Source: RGIG3009 sp045630765
GTDB taxonomy: Bacteria; Bacillota; Clostridia; Oscillospirales; Acutalibacteraceae
DNA: 39,890 nt
Direction of reading: 5' to 3'
NCBI GenBank assembly: GCA_045630765.1
Contig: JAZQTM010000053.1
Span: 1-39,890, forward strand
This document shows, in pieces, positions 22,955 to 31,205 of the stretch. A program made the position numbers and the translations under genes. Each line of letters begins with the position of its first letter. Positions within the stretch are counted from its first letter, which is position 1. Below the pieces are notes generated by a model, which had not been told where the DNA came from, searched no databases, and saw nothing but the letters and a program-made list of their open reading frames with translations.

Positions 22955-24916
22955 CTATCCTCTTTTCAGTTTCTCAATCTCATCACGCAACCATGCGGCG
23001 TGTTCGAACTCCAACAGTTTTGCCGCATGCTTCATTTCCCGTGTCAACTGCTCAATACGCTGTTCACGCTCGGCACGTGTGAGCTTGCGACCCTTTTCAT
23101 TTTGCACCCGATCGGTGGTCGGGGTGATCTGCAGAATATCCGATACTTGCTTCGTTATGGTACGCGGCACGATGCCGTGCTGTTCGTTATACCGCATTTG
23201 GATCTCGCGTCGGCGATTCGTTTCGGTGATCGCGCGCTCCATCGACGGAGTAACCACATCGGCATACATAATCACCTGTCCGTTGGCATTTCGCGCCGCG
23301 CGACCGATGGTTTGAATCAGCGACGTTTCGGATCGCAAAAAGCCTTCTTTATCCGCATCAAGTATCGCTACCAGCGACACTTCGGGAATATCCAATCCCT
23401 CACGCAGCAGGTTAATACCCACCAACACGTCGAATTCGCCAAGCCGCAAATCACGAATGATCTCCATACGTTCCATCGTATCAATATCGTGGTGCATATA
23501 CCGCACCTTGACACCGACATTTTCCAAGTAAGCGGTTAGATCTTCCGCCATCTTCTTGGTCAGCGTGGTAACCAGTACCCGCTCCGACCGCTCGGCACGC
23601 AAATGAATTTCAGAAAGCAGATCGTCGATCTGCCCCTCCACCGGCTTAACCGTGACTTCGGGATCTACCAATCCCGTCGGGCGAATGACCTGCTCAACCG
23701 GCTTGCCGCCGCGTTCACGCTCCAAATCACCGGGCGTCGCGCTGACAAACACCACTTGATTTAAGTGGTTATAAAACTCATCAAAATTCAAAGGGCGGTT
23801 ATCGTATGCACTCGGCAAGCGGAATCCATAATCGATCAAGCTCGTTTTGCGGGCGCGGTCACCGCCAAACATACCGCGCACCTGCGGCAAGGTCACGTGT
23901 GACTCGTCCACAAACAACAAGAAATCGTCAGGAAAATAATCCAAGAGCGTAAACGGCTGTGAGCCGGGCGCGCGTCCCGATAAAATGCGCGAGTAATTTT
24001 CAATACCCTTACAAATACCGATCTCGCGGAGCATCTCAATATCGTAGCGCGTGCGCTGTAACAGCCGTTGTGCTTCCAACAACTTGTTTTCCGCCTTAAA
24101 TTCTTCCAAGCGTTGCTCCAGCTCCCGCTCGATCTCCGCAATCGCGACCTCCATTTTATCCGGCGGAACGATATAGTGAGATGCGGGATAGATGCCGATA
24201 TGTCCCAGTAACCCTTTAAGTTCACCTGTGAGCGGATTGACTTCGGAAATACGGTCAATCTCATCTCCGAAGAATTCCACACGAATAACCGAGTCGTTGG
24301 AATACGCGGGGAAGATTTCCACCACGTCACCGCGCACGCGGAATTTGTTACGCACGAAATTGATATCGTTACGCTCGTATTGCAAATCAACCAACTTTGC
24401 GAGCAACTCGTCCCGTTCTTTGCGCATACCGGGGCGCAACGAAATAATCATATTACGGTAATCGATAGGACTTCCCAAACTGTAAATACAGGATACGCTG
24501 GCAACGATAATCACGTCCCGCCGTTCCGACAACGCGCACGTCGCGGAATGGCGCAACTTATCGATCTCATCGTTGATGGCGGAATCTTTTTCAATGTAGG
24601 TATCCGTCGACGGAATATACGCCTCCGGCTGATAATAATCGTAGTAGGAAACAAAGTATTCCACCGCGTTTTCGGGGAAGAATTCTTTGAATTCCGAACA
24701 CAACTGTGCGGCGAGGGTTTTATTGTGAGCAAGAACAAGGGTCGGTTTATTCACGTTGGCGATGACGTTTGCCATCGTAAAGGTCTTACCCGAGCCCGTC
24801 ACACCGAGCAAGGTTTGCTCCTTTTTGCCGTCCAGCACGCCGTTGGTCAGCGCTTTGATCGCTTCCGGTTGATCACCGGTCGGTTTATACTCAGATACAA
24901 GTTTAAATTCACCCAC
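22955..24916 (-). CDS. uvrB: Excinuclease ABC subunit B
   Basis: A 653-residue UvrB helicase-like subunit. It has Walker A GVTGSGKT, the damage-verifying beta-hairpin YYDYYQPEAY, the DESH box, helicase motif QTIGRAARN, and a C-terminal UVR coiled-coil for UvrC binding. A longer frame opens at 24949, but a TATAAT box at 24957-24952 puts the transcript start near 24945, downstream of those ATGs. The GTG at 24916 has AGGGGGG ten nt upstream and gives the normal family N-terminus (GEFKLVSEYKPTGDQPEAI), so it is taken as the start. It heads the long leftward run. Confidence 0.96.
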   Translation of the reverse strand: MGEFKLVSEYKPTGDQPEAIKALTNGVLDGKKEQTLLGVTGSGKTFTMANVIANVNKPTLVLAHNKTLAAQLCSEFKEFFPENAVEYFVSYYDYYQPEAYIPSTDTYIEKDSAINDEIDKLRHSATCALSERRDVIIVASVSCIYSLGSPIDYRNMIISLRPGMRKERDELLAKLVDLQYERNDINFVRNKFRVRGDVVEIFPAYSNDSVIRVEFFGDEIDRISEVNPLTGELKGLLGHIGIYPASHYIVPPDKMEVAIAEIERELEQRLEEFKAENKLLEAQRLLQRTRYDIEMLREIGICKGIENYSRILSGRAPGSQPFTLLDYFPDDFLLFVDESHVTLPQVRGMFGGDRARKTSLIDYGFRLPSAYDNRPLNFDEFYNHLNQVVFVSATPGDLERERGGKPVEQVIRPTGLVDPEVTVKPVEGQIDDLLSEIHLRAERSERVLVTTLTKKMAEDLTAYLENVGVKVRYMHHDIDTMERMEIIRDLRLGEFDVLVGINLLREGLDIPEVSLVAILDADKEGFLRSETSLIQTIGRAARNANGQVIMYADVVTPSMERAITETNRRREIQMRYNEQHGIVPRTITKQVSDILQITPTTDRVQNEKGRKLTRAEREQRIEQLTREMKHAAKLLEFEHAAWLRDEIEKLKRG

Positions 24917-24951
24917 GAGCGCTGCCCCCCTTTTTTTCACATACATCAAAT

Positions 24952-24957
24952 ATTATA
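24952..24957 (-). promoter_or_regulatory. -10 element of the uvrB promoter
   Basis: TATAAT is seen on the minus strand 36 nt before the GTG start. The -35 is weak (TTTCTA at a 17-nt distance). No LexA/DinR-type box (GAACN4GTTC) is seen between it and the start. Confidence 0.55.
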
Positions 24958-24992
24958 CCACAAAACACTCAAAATAGAAAGAGATATTTTGC

Positions 24993-25021
24993 TTGACTTT
25001 TATTTTTGATAAGAATATAAT
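24993..25021 (+). promoter_or_regulatory. Sigma-A promoter of the rightward SGNH gene
   Basis: TTGACT (24993-24998), 17 nt and TATAAT (25016-25021), about 25 nt before the start codon. It is divergent from, and partly shares space with, the uvrB promoter. Confidence 0.8.
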
Positions 25022-25045
25022 TCGGTTCACAAAGGAGTGGTAAAA

Positions 25046-25945
25046 ATGGGCAGATTTCCTGATGGCGCACGCGTTTGTTTTATAGGCGATAGTATCGTCC
25101 ACAACAACCTCGCTTTGGCACATATCGTAACCTACTACCGCGAGCACTTTCCCGAGGCGAAAGTAGAGTTTTACAACTGTGGTATTTCAGGCGGTTCGTT
25201 CAACACAACACTGAAAATTTTCGACGAGGATATACGCCCTCTTAACCCCACTCACGTGGTGATTATGAGTGGCGCAAACGACTCAAATCGTTTCTCACTA
25301 AACGATGCACCCGAGTGCAAATACCAAGCACTTGAAAATGCCTATGAAAAGTACCGGTCCAATCTTACCAAACTGTGTGAGATGTTTGAAAATATGGGCG
25401 TTAGCATCACTCTTTGCACACAAATGCCTTATGCCGAATACATTGAAAGTGACGAGCCCCCTTTGCGTGGCGGTCACGCGTTGTTCCTGGGTTATGCCGA
25501 GTTTGTGAAAACGTTTGCCAGAGACCACGGCTATCCCCTGTGTGATTATCATTCGTACGCTACGCGTGTTATGCAAACGGAGAGCATAATCAGTCCCGAC
25601 CGCCTTCATCCTACACCGCGCGGTCAATATCATATGGCAAAATGCTTTTTAGAATCCCAGGGCTTCGAACTCGGTGAAGAAAAAGAACTCCCCGCCGATA
25701 TCAAAAAATGGCACGATGCTGTACGGCTGTTTCGCGATATAATCGCCACTGAGCATTTTATATTGAGGGACGACTTCACCACCACACAACAAGAACGTTG
25801 GGACGCGATAAACGACTACCTCGTGAACGAGCAAACGGGTCCTTATGTCGATTATTTCAAAAAATGTGCAAAAAAATATCTTGAAATCAAACCCCTTCAC
25901 GCGGAAACCTTCAAATTCACACTCGACTTTATGAAAAACCGGTAA
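25046..25945 (+). CDS. SGNH/GDSL hydrolase, cytoplasmic, possible carbohydrate esterase
   Basis: A 299-residue protein with no signal peptide. The SGNH blocks are clear: nucleophile Ser16 in FIGDSIV, Gly in GISGG, Asn in SGANDS, and Asp/His in PDRLHP. This matches the GDSL-lipase/acetylesterase families that de-acetylate plant or microbial glycans. The C-terminal 90 residues (about 210-299) lie outside the core and look helical, with no recognised domain. AAGGAG lies 8 nt before the ATG at 25046. It is a single-gene unit flanked by a strong promoter and a terminator. The lack of an export signal suggests action on imported oligosaccharides. Confidence 0.87.
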   Translation: MGRFPDGARVCFIGDSIVHNNLALAHIVTYYREHFPEAKVEFYNCGISGGSFNTTLKIFDEDIRPLNPTHVVIMSGANDSNRFSLNDAPECKYQALENAYEKYRSNLTKLCEMFENMGVSITLCTQMPYAEYIESDEPPLRGGHALFLGYAEFVKTFARDHGYPLCDYHSYATRVMQTESIISPDRLHPTPRGQYHMAKCFLESQGFELGEEKELPADIKKWHDAVRLFRDIIATEHFILRDDFTTTQQERWDAINDYLVNEQTGPYVDYFKKCAKKYLEIKPLHAETFKFTLDFMKNR

Positions 25946-25952
25946 ATAGTAA

Positions 25953-25982
25953 AGCCCCGTATGCTGCAAAGCATACGGGGCT
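25953..25982. terminator. Terminator between SGNH and eutH-like genes
   Basis: AGCCCCGTATGC and GCATACGGGGCT form a perfect 12-bp stem with a 6-nt loop between two convergent genes. T-runs are short on both sides (GTTCTC; TTTAC), so it is a moderate terminator. Confidence 0.75.
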
Positions 25983-26001
25983 GTTCTCTTGTATCGAAAA
26001 T

Positions 26002-27078
26002 TTAGGCGCTCTTTTTCTCGTCTTTATAGATCAATAATGCCAACGCCACTGCGGCAATACCGGAAACAAGTTTTCCAACGATCACGGGTAGTATGTACTC
26101 TGCGTTGAACGCCAAGGTGAACGCCATATGACTGCCGAACACGAATGCCGCAGACACTGCGAAAGCAGCGTTTAACACAACACCTTTTTTGTTCATTTTT
26201 TCCATCAGACTGAACGTCGTTGCATTGGTGACAAGCGTCGAAAGGAACGAAAACGCCGAAAGCGAATCAATGCCGATTTTGCTGCCGATCTTGCCAAGCG
26301 GCTTATTGAGTAATTTTGACACGACAAACATCAGCGGCAAGGCGCCCGACAACGTCACGCACGCATTGACACAAATAAAAGCGGCGTTCTCGAAGCTGTC
26401 GAAATGCTCGTATACCGTGATTTTTGTGAGAAACGTAAAAATAGAACACGCCAAACCGATCATCGCAACCCATCGGATAATATGACCGAATATCACAAAC
26501 GCTTTGATGCAAAAATTCGTAAACAAAATCAGCACTGTGCCCAAAACGACCGCGAAAATAATCAACGGCAGTAACGAGATAAACAGCTCCCAAATACCGA
26601 TCCCGCATAATAAGCCGCCGACGAAGCAACCAACCGGAACGGTCGTAATACCGCAAAGAAAACCGAAAAACAGTTCCTTGTGTTGCTCTTTGTTAACCAC
26701 ACCAATGGCAAACGGAATGGTAAAAGAGACGACACAACCCAGCATTGATGAAACGACAAAAGCGTTAAAATCACCGATGGATTCGGATTTGCATATTGCT
26801 TGTGCAAGCGTCATACCCCCCATATCGTTCGCAAAAAGGGAGGCGGGGATAACCGACGGATCAATGCGGAATACCGTATAGAACCAATCAAAGAACGGGG
26901 TCAACCAAACCCCGATCGCGGGAGCAATCACCAGCATGCCCAGCATAGAAAAAACCATCTGCGCAAACAGTTTAAACCCTCGTTCAAATTCCGCACCCAA
27001 GCCGAACTTGTTGCCTAACAGCTTATCCACGATGCCCAACATCGAAAAAATCAGAATAACAATTGTCAATACGTTCAT
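26002..27078 (-). CDS. eutH: EutH-family ethanolamine transporter-like membrane protein
   Basis: A 358-residue polytopic membrane protein with about ten hydrophobic segments. The segment PASLFANDMGGMTLAQ, with the NDMGG motif, is typical of EutH, the ethanolamine uptake facilitator. None of the other eut genes (ammonia lyase, microcompartment shell, regulators) is in the window, so its substrate may not be ethanolamine or the rest lies elsewhere. Its start overlaps the PHP phosphatase stop by 4 nt (ATGA), with only a weak GGAAG upstream, so translation probably depends on coupling. Confidence 0.85.
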   Translation of the reverse strand: MNVLTIVILIFSMLGIVDKLLGNKFGLGAEFERGFKLFAQMVFSMLGMLVIAPAIGVWLTPFFDWFYTVFRIDPSVIPASLFANDMGGMTLAQAICKSESIGDFNAFVVSSMLGCVVSFTIPFAIGVVNKEQHKELFFGFLCGITTVPVGCFVGGLLCGIGIWELFISLLPLIIFAVVLGTVLILFTNFCIKAFVIFGHIIRWVAMIGLACSIFTFLTKITVYEHFDSFENAAFICVNACVTLSGALPLMFVVSKLLNKPLGKIGSKIGIDSLSAFSFLSTLVTNATTFSLMEKMNKKGVVLNAAFAVSAAFVFGSHMAFTLAFNAEYILPVIVGKLVSGIAAVALALLIYKDEKKSA

Positions 27079-27893
27079 AGTTCTACTTCCTTAAATCCTT
27101 CGTCTGTTAATATCCACTGTGAACGGAATCCCGCTTGCAACAGCAATTCCCTTGCTTCATTATAATGACAATCCAAAAAGTCCTTGTTGTGACAATCCGA
27201 CGTGATTACCGCACCAAAACCACAACGGTGAAACTCCTTTAGAAATTCCGCTTGCGGATACGGAGTGGTGCGGTATCCGCGCGCGATCGCACCCGTATTC
27301 ACCTCAAACAACGGGATCTTGCCTTTTAATTGGCGGATGGCTTCATATCCCAAGTGCAAATAGTCTTGTGAACAGACGTCAATAAACGGCCTTTGTTCAT
27401 TTGTTTTCGTCAAAATATCAAAATGCCCCACGATATCCATTTTCCGTTTTTGAGGCAACAGCAACAACGTTTCAAAATATCGCTCGGCAAACGCTAACCC
27501 GTCACCGTGGAAATAGGTATCGACAAGCGCTTCGACTTGCCGAACATCTCTGTCAAAGCCTACTTTCTTTCCGTTAATATCCAAATAATGAACCGAACCG
27601 ATAACGTAATCGAACCCGTCAATCGACACTTCGGAAAACAAGTCGAATTCCAACCCGCAAAACAGCTGAATTTTGTCTTGATACTGTTGTTTCAAGCGAT
27701 GGATTTCGGCTTTGTACTCCTCCATCTTTTCCACTGCCATTTGATACGGATAGTCTGAAAATTCCATATAGGTATGCTCGGAAAAGCCAATAGACTGAAA
27801 GTTCTTTTGAATAGCCGTCAAAACAAGCTCTTCGGGCGAATCTTTTCCATCGGCATAGGTCGTATGGATATGTAAATTTTGCAGATGTTTCAT
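27075..27893 (-). CDS. PHP-domain phosphoesterase, histidinol-phosphatase (HisJ/HisK) family
   Basis: A 272-residue PHP phosphatase. Metal-binding motifs occur in the usual order: HIHTTYADG (His8, His10), GFSEH, GLEFD, SVHY, GHFD, NTG and SDCHN. The trinuclear metal site therefore looks complete. The family hydrolyses histidinol phosphate or other small phosphate esters. There are no histidine biosynthesis genes around it, and it is coupled to an EutH-like transporter, so a phospho-substrate linked to the imported compound is possible. That is inference. GAGGCGG lies about 9 nt before the ATG. Confidence 0.85.
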   Translation of the reverse strand: MKHLQNLHIHTTYADGKDSPEELVLTAIQKNFQSIGFSEHTYMEFSDYPYQMAVEKMEEYKAEIHRLKQQYQDKIQLFCGLEFDLFSEVSIDGFDYVIGSVHYLDINGKKVGFDRDVRQVEALVDTYFHGDGLAFAERYFETLLLLPQKRKMDIVGHFDILTKTNEQRPFIDVCSQDYLHLGYEAIRQLKGKIPLFEVNTGAIARGYRTTPYPQAEFLKEFHRCGFGAVITSDCHNKDFLDCHYNEARELLLQAGFRSQWILTDEGFKEVEL

Positions 27894-27936
27894 CGTTTTG
27901 TCCGCCTCGTCGGTTTAATTGCCAAAGACATCACGT

Positions 27937-27965
27937 AGTATACCATAAAGCATTGGATAAGTAAA
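27937..27965 (-). promoter_or_regulatory. Sigma-A promoter of the PHP-eutH operon
   Basis: On the minus strand TTTACT (27965-27960), 17 nt and TATACT (27942-27937), about 40 nt before the PHP start codon. Confidence 0.65.
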
Positions 27966-27970
27966 GAAAA

Positions 27971-27992
27971 AGCAGGTGTTTTTACACCTGCT
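27971..27992 (-). terminator. Terminator of the LRR protein gene
   Basis: AGCAGGTGT and ACACCTGCT pair around a 4-nt loop, followed on the minus strand by TTTTTC. It separates the LRR gene from the PHP-eutH promoter. Confidence 0.88.
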
Positions 27993-27997
27993 TTTCA

Positions 27998-29185
27998 TCA
28001 TCGCTTGTTTTGTTTGACGCCTCTCACCAGTACCGTAATCAGCACGATGATCGCTGCCGTAAGCACAGCCACAAAACCACCGATCAGTACCCAACCCCAA
28101 ACAACGTTGCTGTCAGGAGCGCCAAGGGGTTGCGGACCGACGCTCGTATCCCTGGCAGGTGCCGAAACGGGTGCCGCGTCACACTGCCACTCGGTCGCAT
28201 TCAACGCATCGTTCTTGGCGCCGATCACAAGGACATTACGATCCGTTTCCGATCCTGTATATAAAACGGTGTTGAGCTTGTCGCAATTAAGAAACGCATA
28301 CGCGCCAATTTTATCCACACTCTTTGAAATGGCAATGCTTTCCAACGCGCTGCAACCCGAAAACGCACTGCCGCCAATAGAAGTTATGTTGCTGGGAATT
28401 TCGGCAGATGTTAGCGCGTGGCAGTTCAAAAACAACGTACCGTTCAAAGCGGTCAAACCGCTTCCGATCGTCACCTTTGAAAGCTTGCTACACTCCATAA
28501 ATGCCGCCGTACCCACGCTCTGGACACTGTTTGGAATGGTAATGCTTTCTAACGCACTGCAATAGGCAAACGTTTCTACACCGATCGTCTGCAAGCCGAG
28601 GCCGAACACGATCTTTTTAAGCGCAGTACACTGATAAAAGGCTTGGTCGTCCAAACTTTCCACACCATCAGCAACCGTTATTTCTTCCAGATGGGGTGAA
28701 TGCGCAAAAGCCAGCATATCCACCTCTTTTACTCCGTCAGGAACGGCAAACGTCTTATCCGTTTTAGCGAGAGGATAGCAGATTAACGTGGTGATATCCT
28801 TGCTGAATAAAACACCATCACGCGTACAATAAGCCTTGTTGCCGAATGCGACGATAAACTTCGTCAAGGAATCGCATTTTTCAAACGCGCCTTTTTCAAT
28901 ATATGTAATACCGGCAGGAATTTTCAGCGTAACGATTTTATCGCATTTATCAAATGCACGTTCAAGAATGGCTACCACCGGATGCCCATCCATAGAGGAA
29001 GGAATCACGACGTCGCCACTGATATCTGTGTTTACGTCAATAATGGAAGCCAGACCTTCGGAAACTTGATAGGTATAATCACCGTGTTCTTTGGTTTCCA
29101 AGTTTCCCGCCATCGTCACCATACTCGCGGAAAACGCCGAAAGAAGGACAACACAAACAAACAAGATGGAAATGCATTTTTTCAT
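27998..29185 (-). CDS. BspA-type leucine-rich-repeat surface protein with C-terminal membrane anchor
   Basis: A 395-residue secreted protein. A signal peptide (about 1-26, cleavage near SMVTMAG) is followed by roughly eight to nine LRR_5 repeats of about 23 residues (about 50-310), each built on the pattern AF-x-C-x-L-x-x-I-x-IP. A Pro/Ala spacer leads to one membrane helix (about 360-382) and a short basic tail (VRGVKQNKR), so it is held in the membrane rather than by an LPXTG sortase motif. Such proteins often bind host or neighbour-cell surfaces in gut and oral bacteria. The start at 29185 has AAAGGG about 10 nt upstream; an upstream TTG start at 29194 is less likely. Confidence 0.87.
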   Translation of the reverse strand: MKKCISILFVCVVLLSAFSASMVTMAGNLETKEHGDYTYQVSEGLASIIDVNTDISGDVVIPSSMDGHPVVAILERAFDKCDKIVTLKIPAGITYIEKGAFEKCDSLTKFIVAFGNKAYCTRDGVLFSKDITTLICYPLAKTDKTFAVPDGVKEVDMLAFAHSPHLEEITVADGVESLDDQAFYQCTALKKIVFGLGLQTIGVETFAYCSALESITIPNSVQSVGTAAFMECSKLSKVTIGSGLTALNGTLFLNCHALTSAEIPSNITSIGGSAFSGCSALESIAISKSVDKIGAYAFLNCDKLNTVLYTGSETDRNVLVIGAKNDALNATEWQCDAAPVSAPARDTSVGPQPLGAPDSNVVWGWVLIGGFVAVLTAAIIVLITVLVRGVKQNKR

Positions 29186-29219
29186 ACTCGGCAACCCTTT
29201 CTGTTAACAATACGTTAGC

Positions 29220-29248
29220 AGTATACCATAACTGAAGTAACCTGACAA
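29220..29248 (-). promoter_or_regulatory. Sigma-A promoter of the LRR gene
   Basis: On the minus strand TTGTCA (29248-29243), 17 nt and TATACT (29225-29220), about 35 nt before the start codon. Confidence 0.75.
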
Positions 29249-29346
29249 GTCAAAATCCGCTCTGCCGCCCTGTAAAATGAAAAAACTTGTCTTTTCCTCT
29301 TTTATTTCGGGAAAAAACGTGATAAACTATGTAAGATATGGAATTA

Positions 29347-29374
29347 GTGTGACCGGGTTCGAATCCTGTCACAC
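29347..29374 (+). other. T-arm-like hairpin before smsC
   Basis: GTGTGAC and GTCACAC form a perfect 7-bp stem enclosing a tRNA T-loop-like core, GGGTTCGAATCC. The T-stem CCGGG/CCTGT pairs at four of five positions. The hairpin ends right next to the ribosome site GGGGAGG of smsC. It could be a remnant of a tRNA 3' end or a leader hairpin; no acceptor 5' half is found. Confidence 0.45.
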
Positions 29375-29387
29375 GGGGAGGACAACC

Positions 29388-30113
29388 ATGCTCGAGCTGA
29401 AACATATTGGATACACCGTCACCGACGGGGACAAGCCCATTACTATTTTGAACGACATCAACCTGACGGTCGATGAACGATTCGTGGCGATCACCGGTCC
29501 GAACGGCGGCGGTAAATCTACGCTTGCCAAGATCGTGGCAGGTATCCTCACCCCCACCGCGGGACAGATCTTACTGGACGGTGAGGATATTACCAACCTG
29601 TCCATCACCGAACGCGCTCACAAGGGTATCAGCTTTGCCTTCCAACAACCGGTACGTTTCAAAGGTATCACGGTACACGATCTGCTGTCTTTAGCGGCAG
29701 GCAAAACGATGTCGGTATCGGAGGCTTGTACTTATCTGTCAGAAGTCGGTCTTTGCGCCAAAGATTATATTCATCGCGAAGTCAACGCCAGCTTGTCCGG
29801 CGGCGAACTGAAACGTATCGAGATTGCCACCGTGATGATTCGCGGCACCAAGTTGTCCATCTTTGACGAGCCCGAAGCGGGCATTGACCTGTGGAGCTTC
29901 CAAAACCTCATTCAAGTGTTTGAAAATATGCACGAGAAAAAGGGCGGTTCCATCCTCATCATCTCGCATCAGGAACGCATCTTAAACATTGCCGATAAAA
30001 TCGTGGTCGTGGCAAACGGCACCGTATCCGACGTCGGCACCCCCGCTGTCATTTTACCCAAAATGTTAAATCAAAGCGGTCCCTGCTCGGCTTTAACTGA
30101 CAAACTCAAATAA
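29388..30113 (+). CDS. smsC: SufC/SmsC-type Fe-S assembly ATPase
   Basis: A 241-residue ABC ATPase that powers Fe-S cluster assembly on a SufB-type scaffold. It has Walker A GPNGGGKST, a Q-loop at FAFQQP, signature LSGGELKR, Walker B SIFDEPEAGID, and the His switch SHQ. The DEPEAGID form and the lone SufB partner fit the minimal SMS system (SmsCB) described as an ancestral relative of SUF. The ATG at 29388 has GGGGAGG 6 nt upstream; the upstream in-frame ATG at 29277 lacks one. No sufS, sufU or sufD lies in the window, so sulfur supply must come from elsewhere. A clear promoter was not identified. Confidence 0.85.
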   Translation: MLELKHIGYTVTDGDKPITILNDINLTVDERFVAITGPNGGGKSTLAKIVAGILTPTAGQILLDGEDITNLSITERAHKGISFAFQQPVRFKGITVHDLLSLAAGKTMSVSEACTYLSEVGLCAKDYIHREVNASLSGGELKRIEIATVMIRGTKLSIFDEPEAGIDLWSFQNLIQVFENMHEKKGGSILIISHQERILNIADKIVVVANGTVSDVGTPAVILPKMLNQSGPCSALTDKLK

Positions 30114-30123
30114 GGAGAACCGT

Positions 30124-31041
30124 ATGGATACCATTAAACAAACTTTATTGGAAGCGGTTGCCGACCTGCACGACGTTCCCGAAGGTGCGTACAACATCCG
30201 CGCCAACGGCGAATTGTCCGGTCGTAACACCACCGCCAACATTGATATTATCACCAAAACGGACAAGCCCGGTATCGACATCCGCATCAAGCCCGGCACC
30301 AAAGGTGAGAGCGTGCATATTCCCGTCATTATCAGCCAAAGCGGTCTTTCCGAACTGGTCTATAACGATTTCTTTATCGGTGACGATGCTGACGTTACCA
30401 TTGTCGCCGGCTGCGGTATTCACAACAGCGGTGACGATGAATCCCGTCACGACGGCGTGCACTCCTTCTTTGTCGGAAAAAACGCCAAAGTGCGCTACGT
30501 CGAGAAACATTACGGTGACGGCGACGGCAACGGCAAGCGTGTCATGAATCCCCAGACGGTCATCGTATTGGAGGAAGGCGCCGCGATGGAACTGGAAACC
30601 ACCCAGATCAAGGGCGTGGACTCCACCAAGCGTATCACAAACGCGACACTCGCAGACGGCGCTTCGCTCATTATCCGCGAAAAACTAATGACTCACGGCG
30701 ATCAGTTTGCCGAAACGGATTTCACGGTTGATCTGAACGGCGAAGATTGCTCTGCAAACGTCATTTCCCGCTCGGTTGCGAAAGACCGTTCCAAGCAACG
30801 GTTTTTATCCCGCATCAACGGCAACAACCGTTGTGCAGGACATACGGAATGTGACGCCATCTTAATGGATGACGCCAGTGTGTGTGCCATTCCCGAGATC
30901 ACGGCAAATCACCTGGAAGCGAGCCTCATTCACGAGGCGGCAATCGGTAAGATTGCGGGAGAACAGCTCATCAAATTGATGACGTTGGGACTCACCGAGC
31001 AAGAAGCAGAAGAGCAAATTGTCAACGGTTTCTTAAAATAA
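30124..31041 (+). CDS. smsB: SufB/SufD-family Fe-S scaffold (SmsB type)
   Basis: A 305-residue member of the SufBD fold, shorter than the about 470 residues of SufB. The right-handed beta-helix core spans about 60-260, with alternating small and charged residues (for example HIPVIISQSGLSELVY and GAAMELETTQIKG). The C-terminal end, with GRINGNNRCAGHTECD-like segment and ANHLEASLIHEAAIGKI, carries the conserved Cys and Glu/His of the scaffold. It forms a complex with SmsC and builds Fe-S clusters. It starts 10 nt after smsC with AAGGAG upstream, and a strong hairpin ends the operon. Confidence 0.85.
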   Translation: MDTIKQTLLEAVADLHDVPEGAYNIRANGELSGRNTTANIDIITKTDKPGIDIRIKPGTKGESVHIPVIISQSGLSELVYNDFFIGDDADVTIVAGCGIHNSGDDESRHDGVHSFFVGKNAKVRYVEKHYGDGDGNGKRVMNPQTVIVLEEGAAMELETTQIKGVDSTKRITNATLADGASLIIREKLMTHGDQFAETDFTVDLNGEDCSANVISRSVAKDRSKQRFLSRINGNNRCAGHTECDAILMDDASVCAIPEITANHLEASLIHEAAIGKIAGEQLIKLMTLGLTEQEAEEQIVNGFLK

Positions 31042-31048
31042 GTGCTGT

Positions 31049-31084
31049 AAAAACGGTTATTTGTGTGCACAAATAACCGTTTTT
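31049..31084 (+). terminator. Terminator of the smsCB operon
   Basis: ACGGTTATTTGTG (31053-31065) and CACAAATAACCGT (31068-31080) pair perfectly, then TTTT. The central TG leaves a small loop in practice. Confidence 0.88.
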
Positions 31085-31142
31085 GTGAATTTTTGAGAAT
31101 TTATTGCGAATATATGCCCTTTTTTTCGTCGCTCATCCTGTG

Positions 31143-31148
31143 TATACT
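31143..31148 (+). promoter_or_regulatory. -10 element for the ceramidase-like operon
   Basis: TATACT is seen about 58 nt before the GTG start, with only a T-run at the -35 position. A small hairpin (CGGTC-TCACAA-GACCG) lies in the leader. The promoter is plausible but not strong. Confidence 0.45.
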
Positions 31149-31205
31149 GAAAATAACCGAAGTCGGTCTCACAAGACCGTCGTATCATCACGAGGAGGTT
31201 TTATT

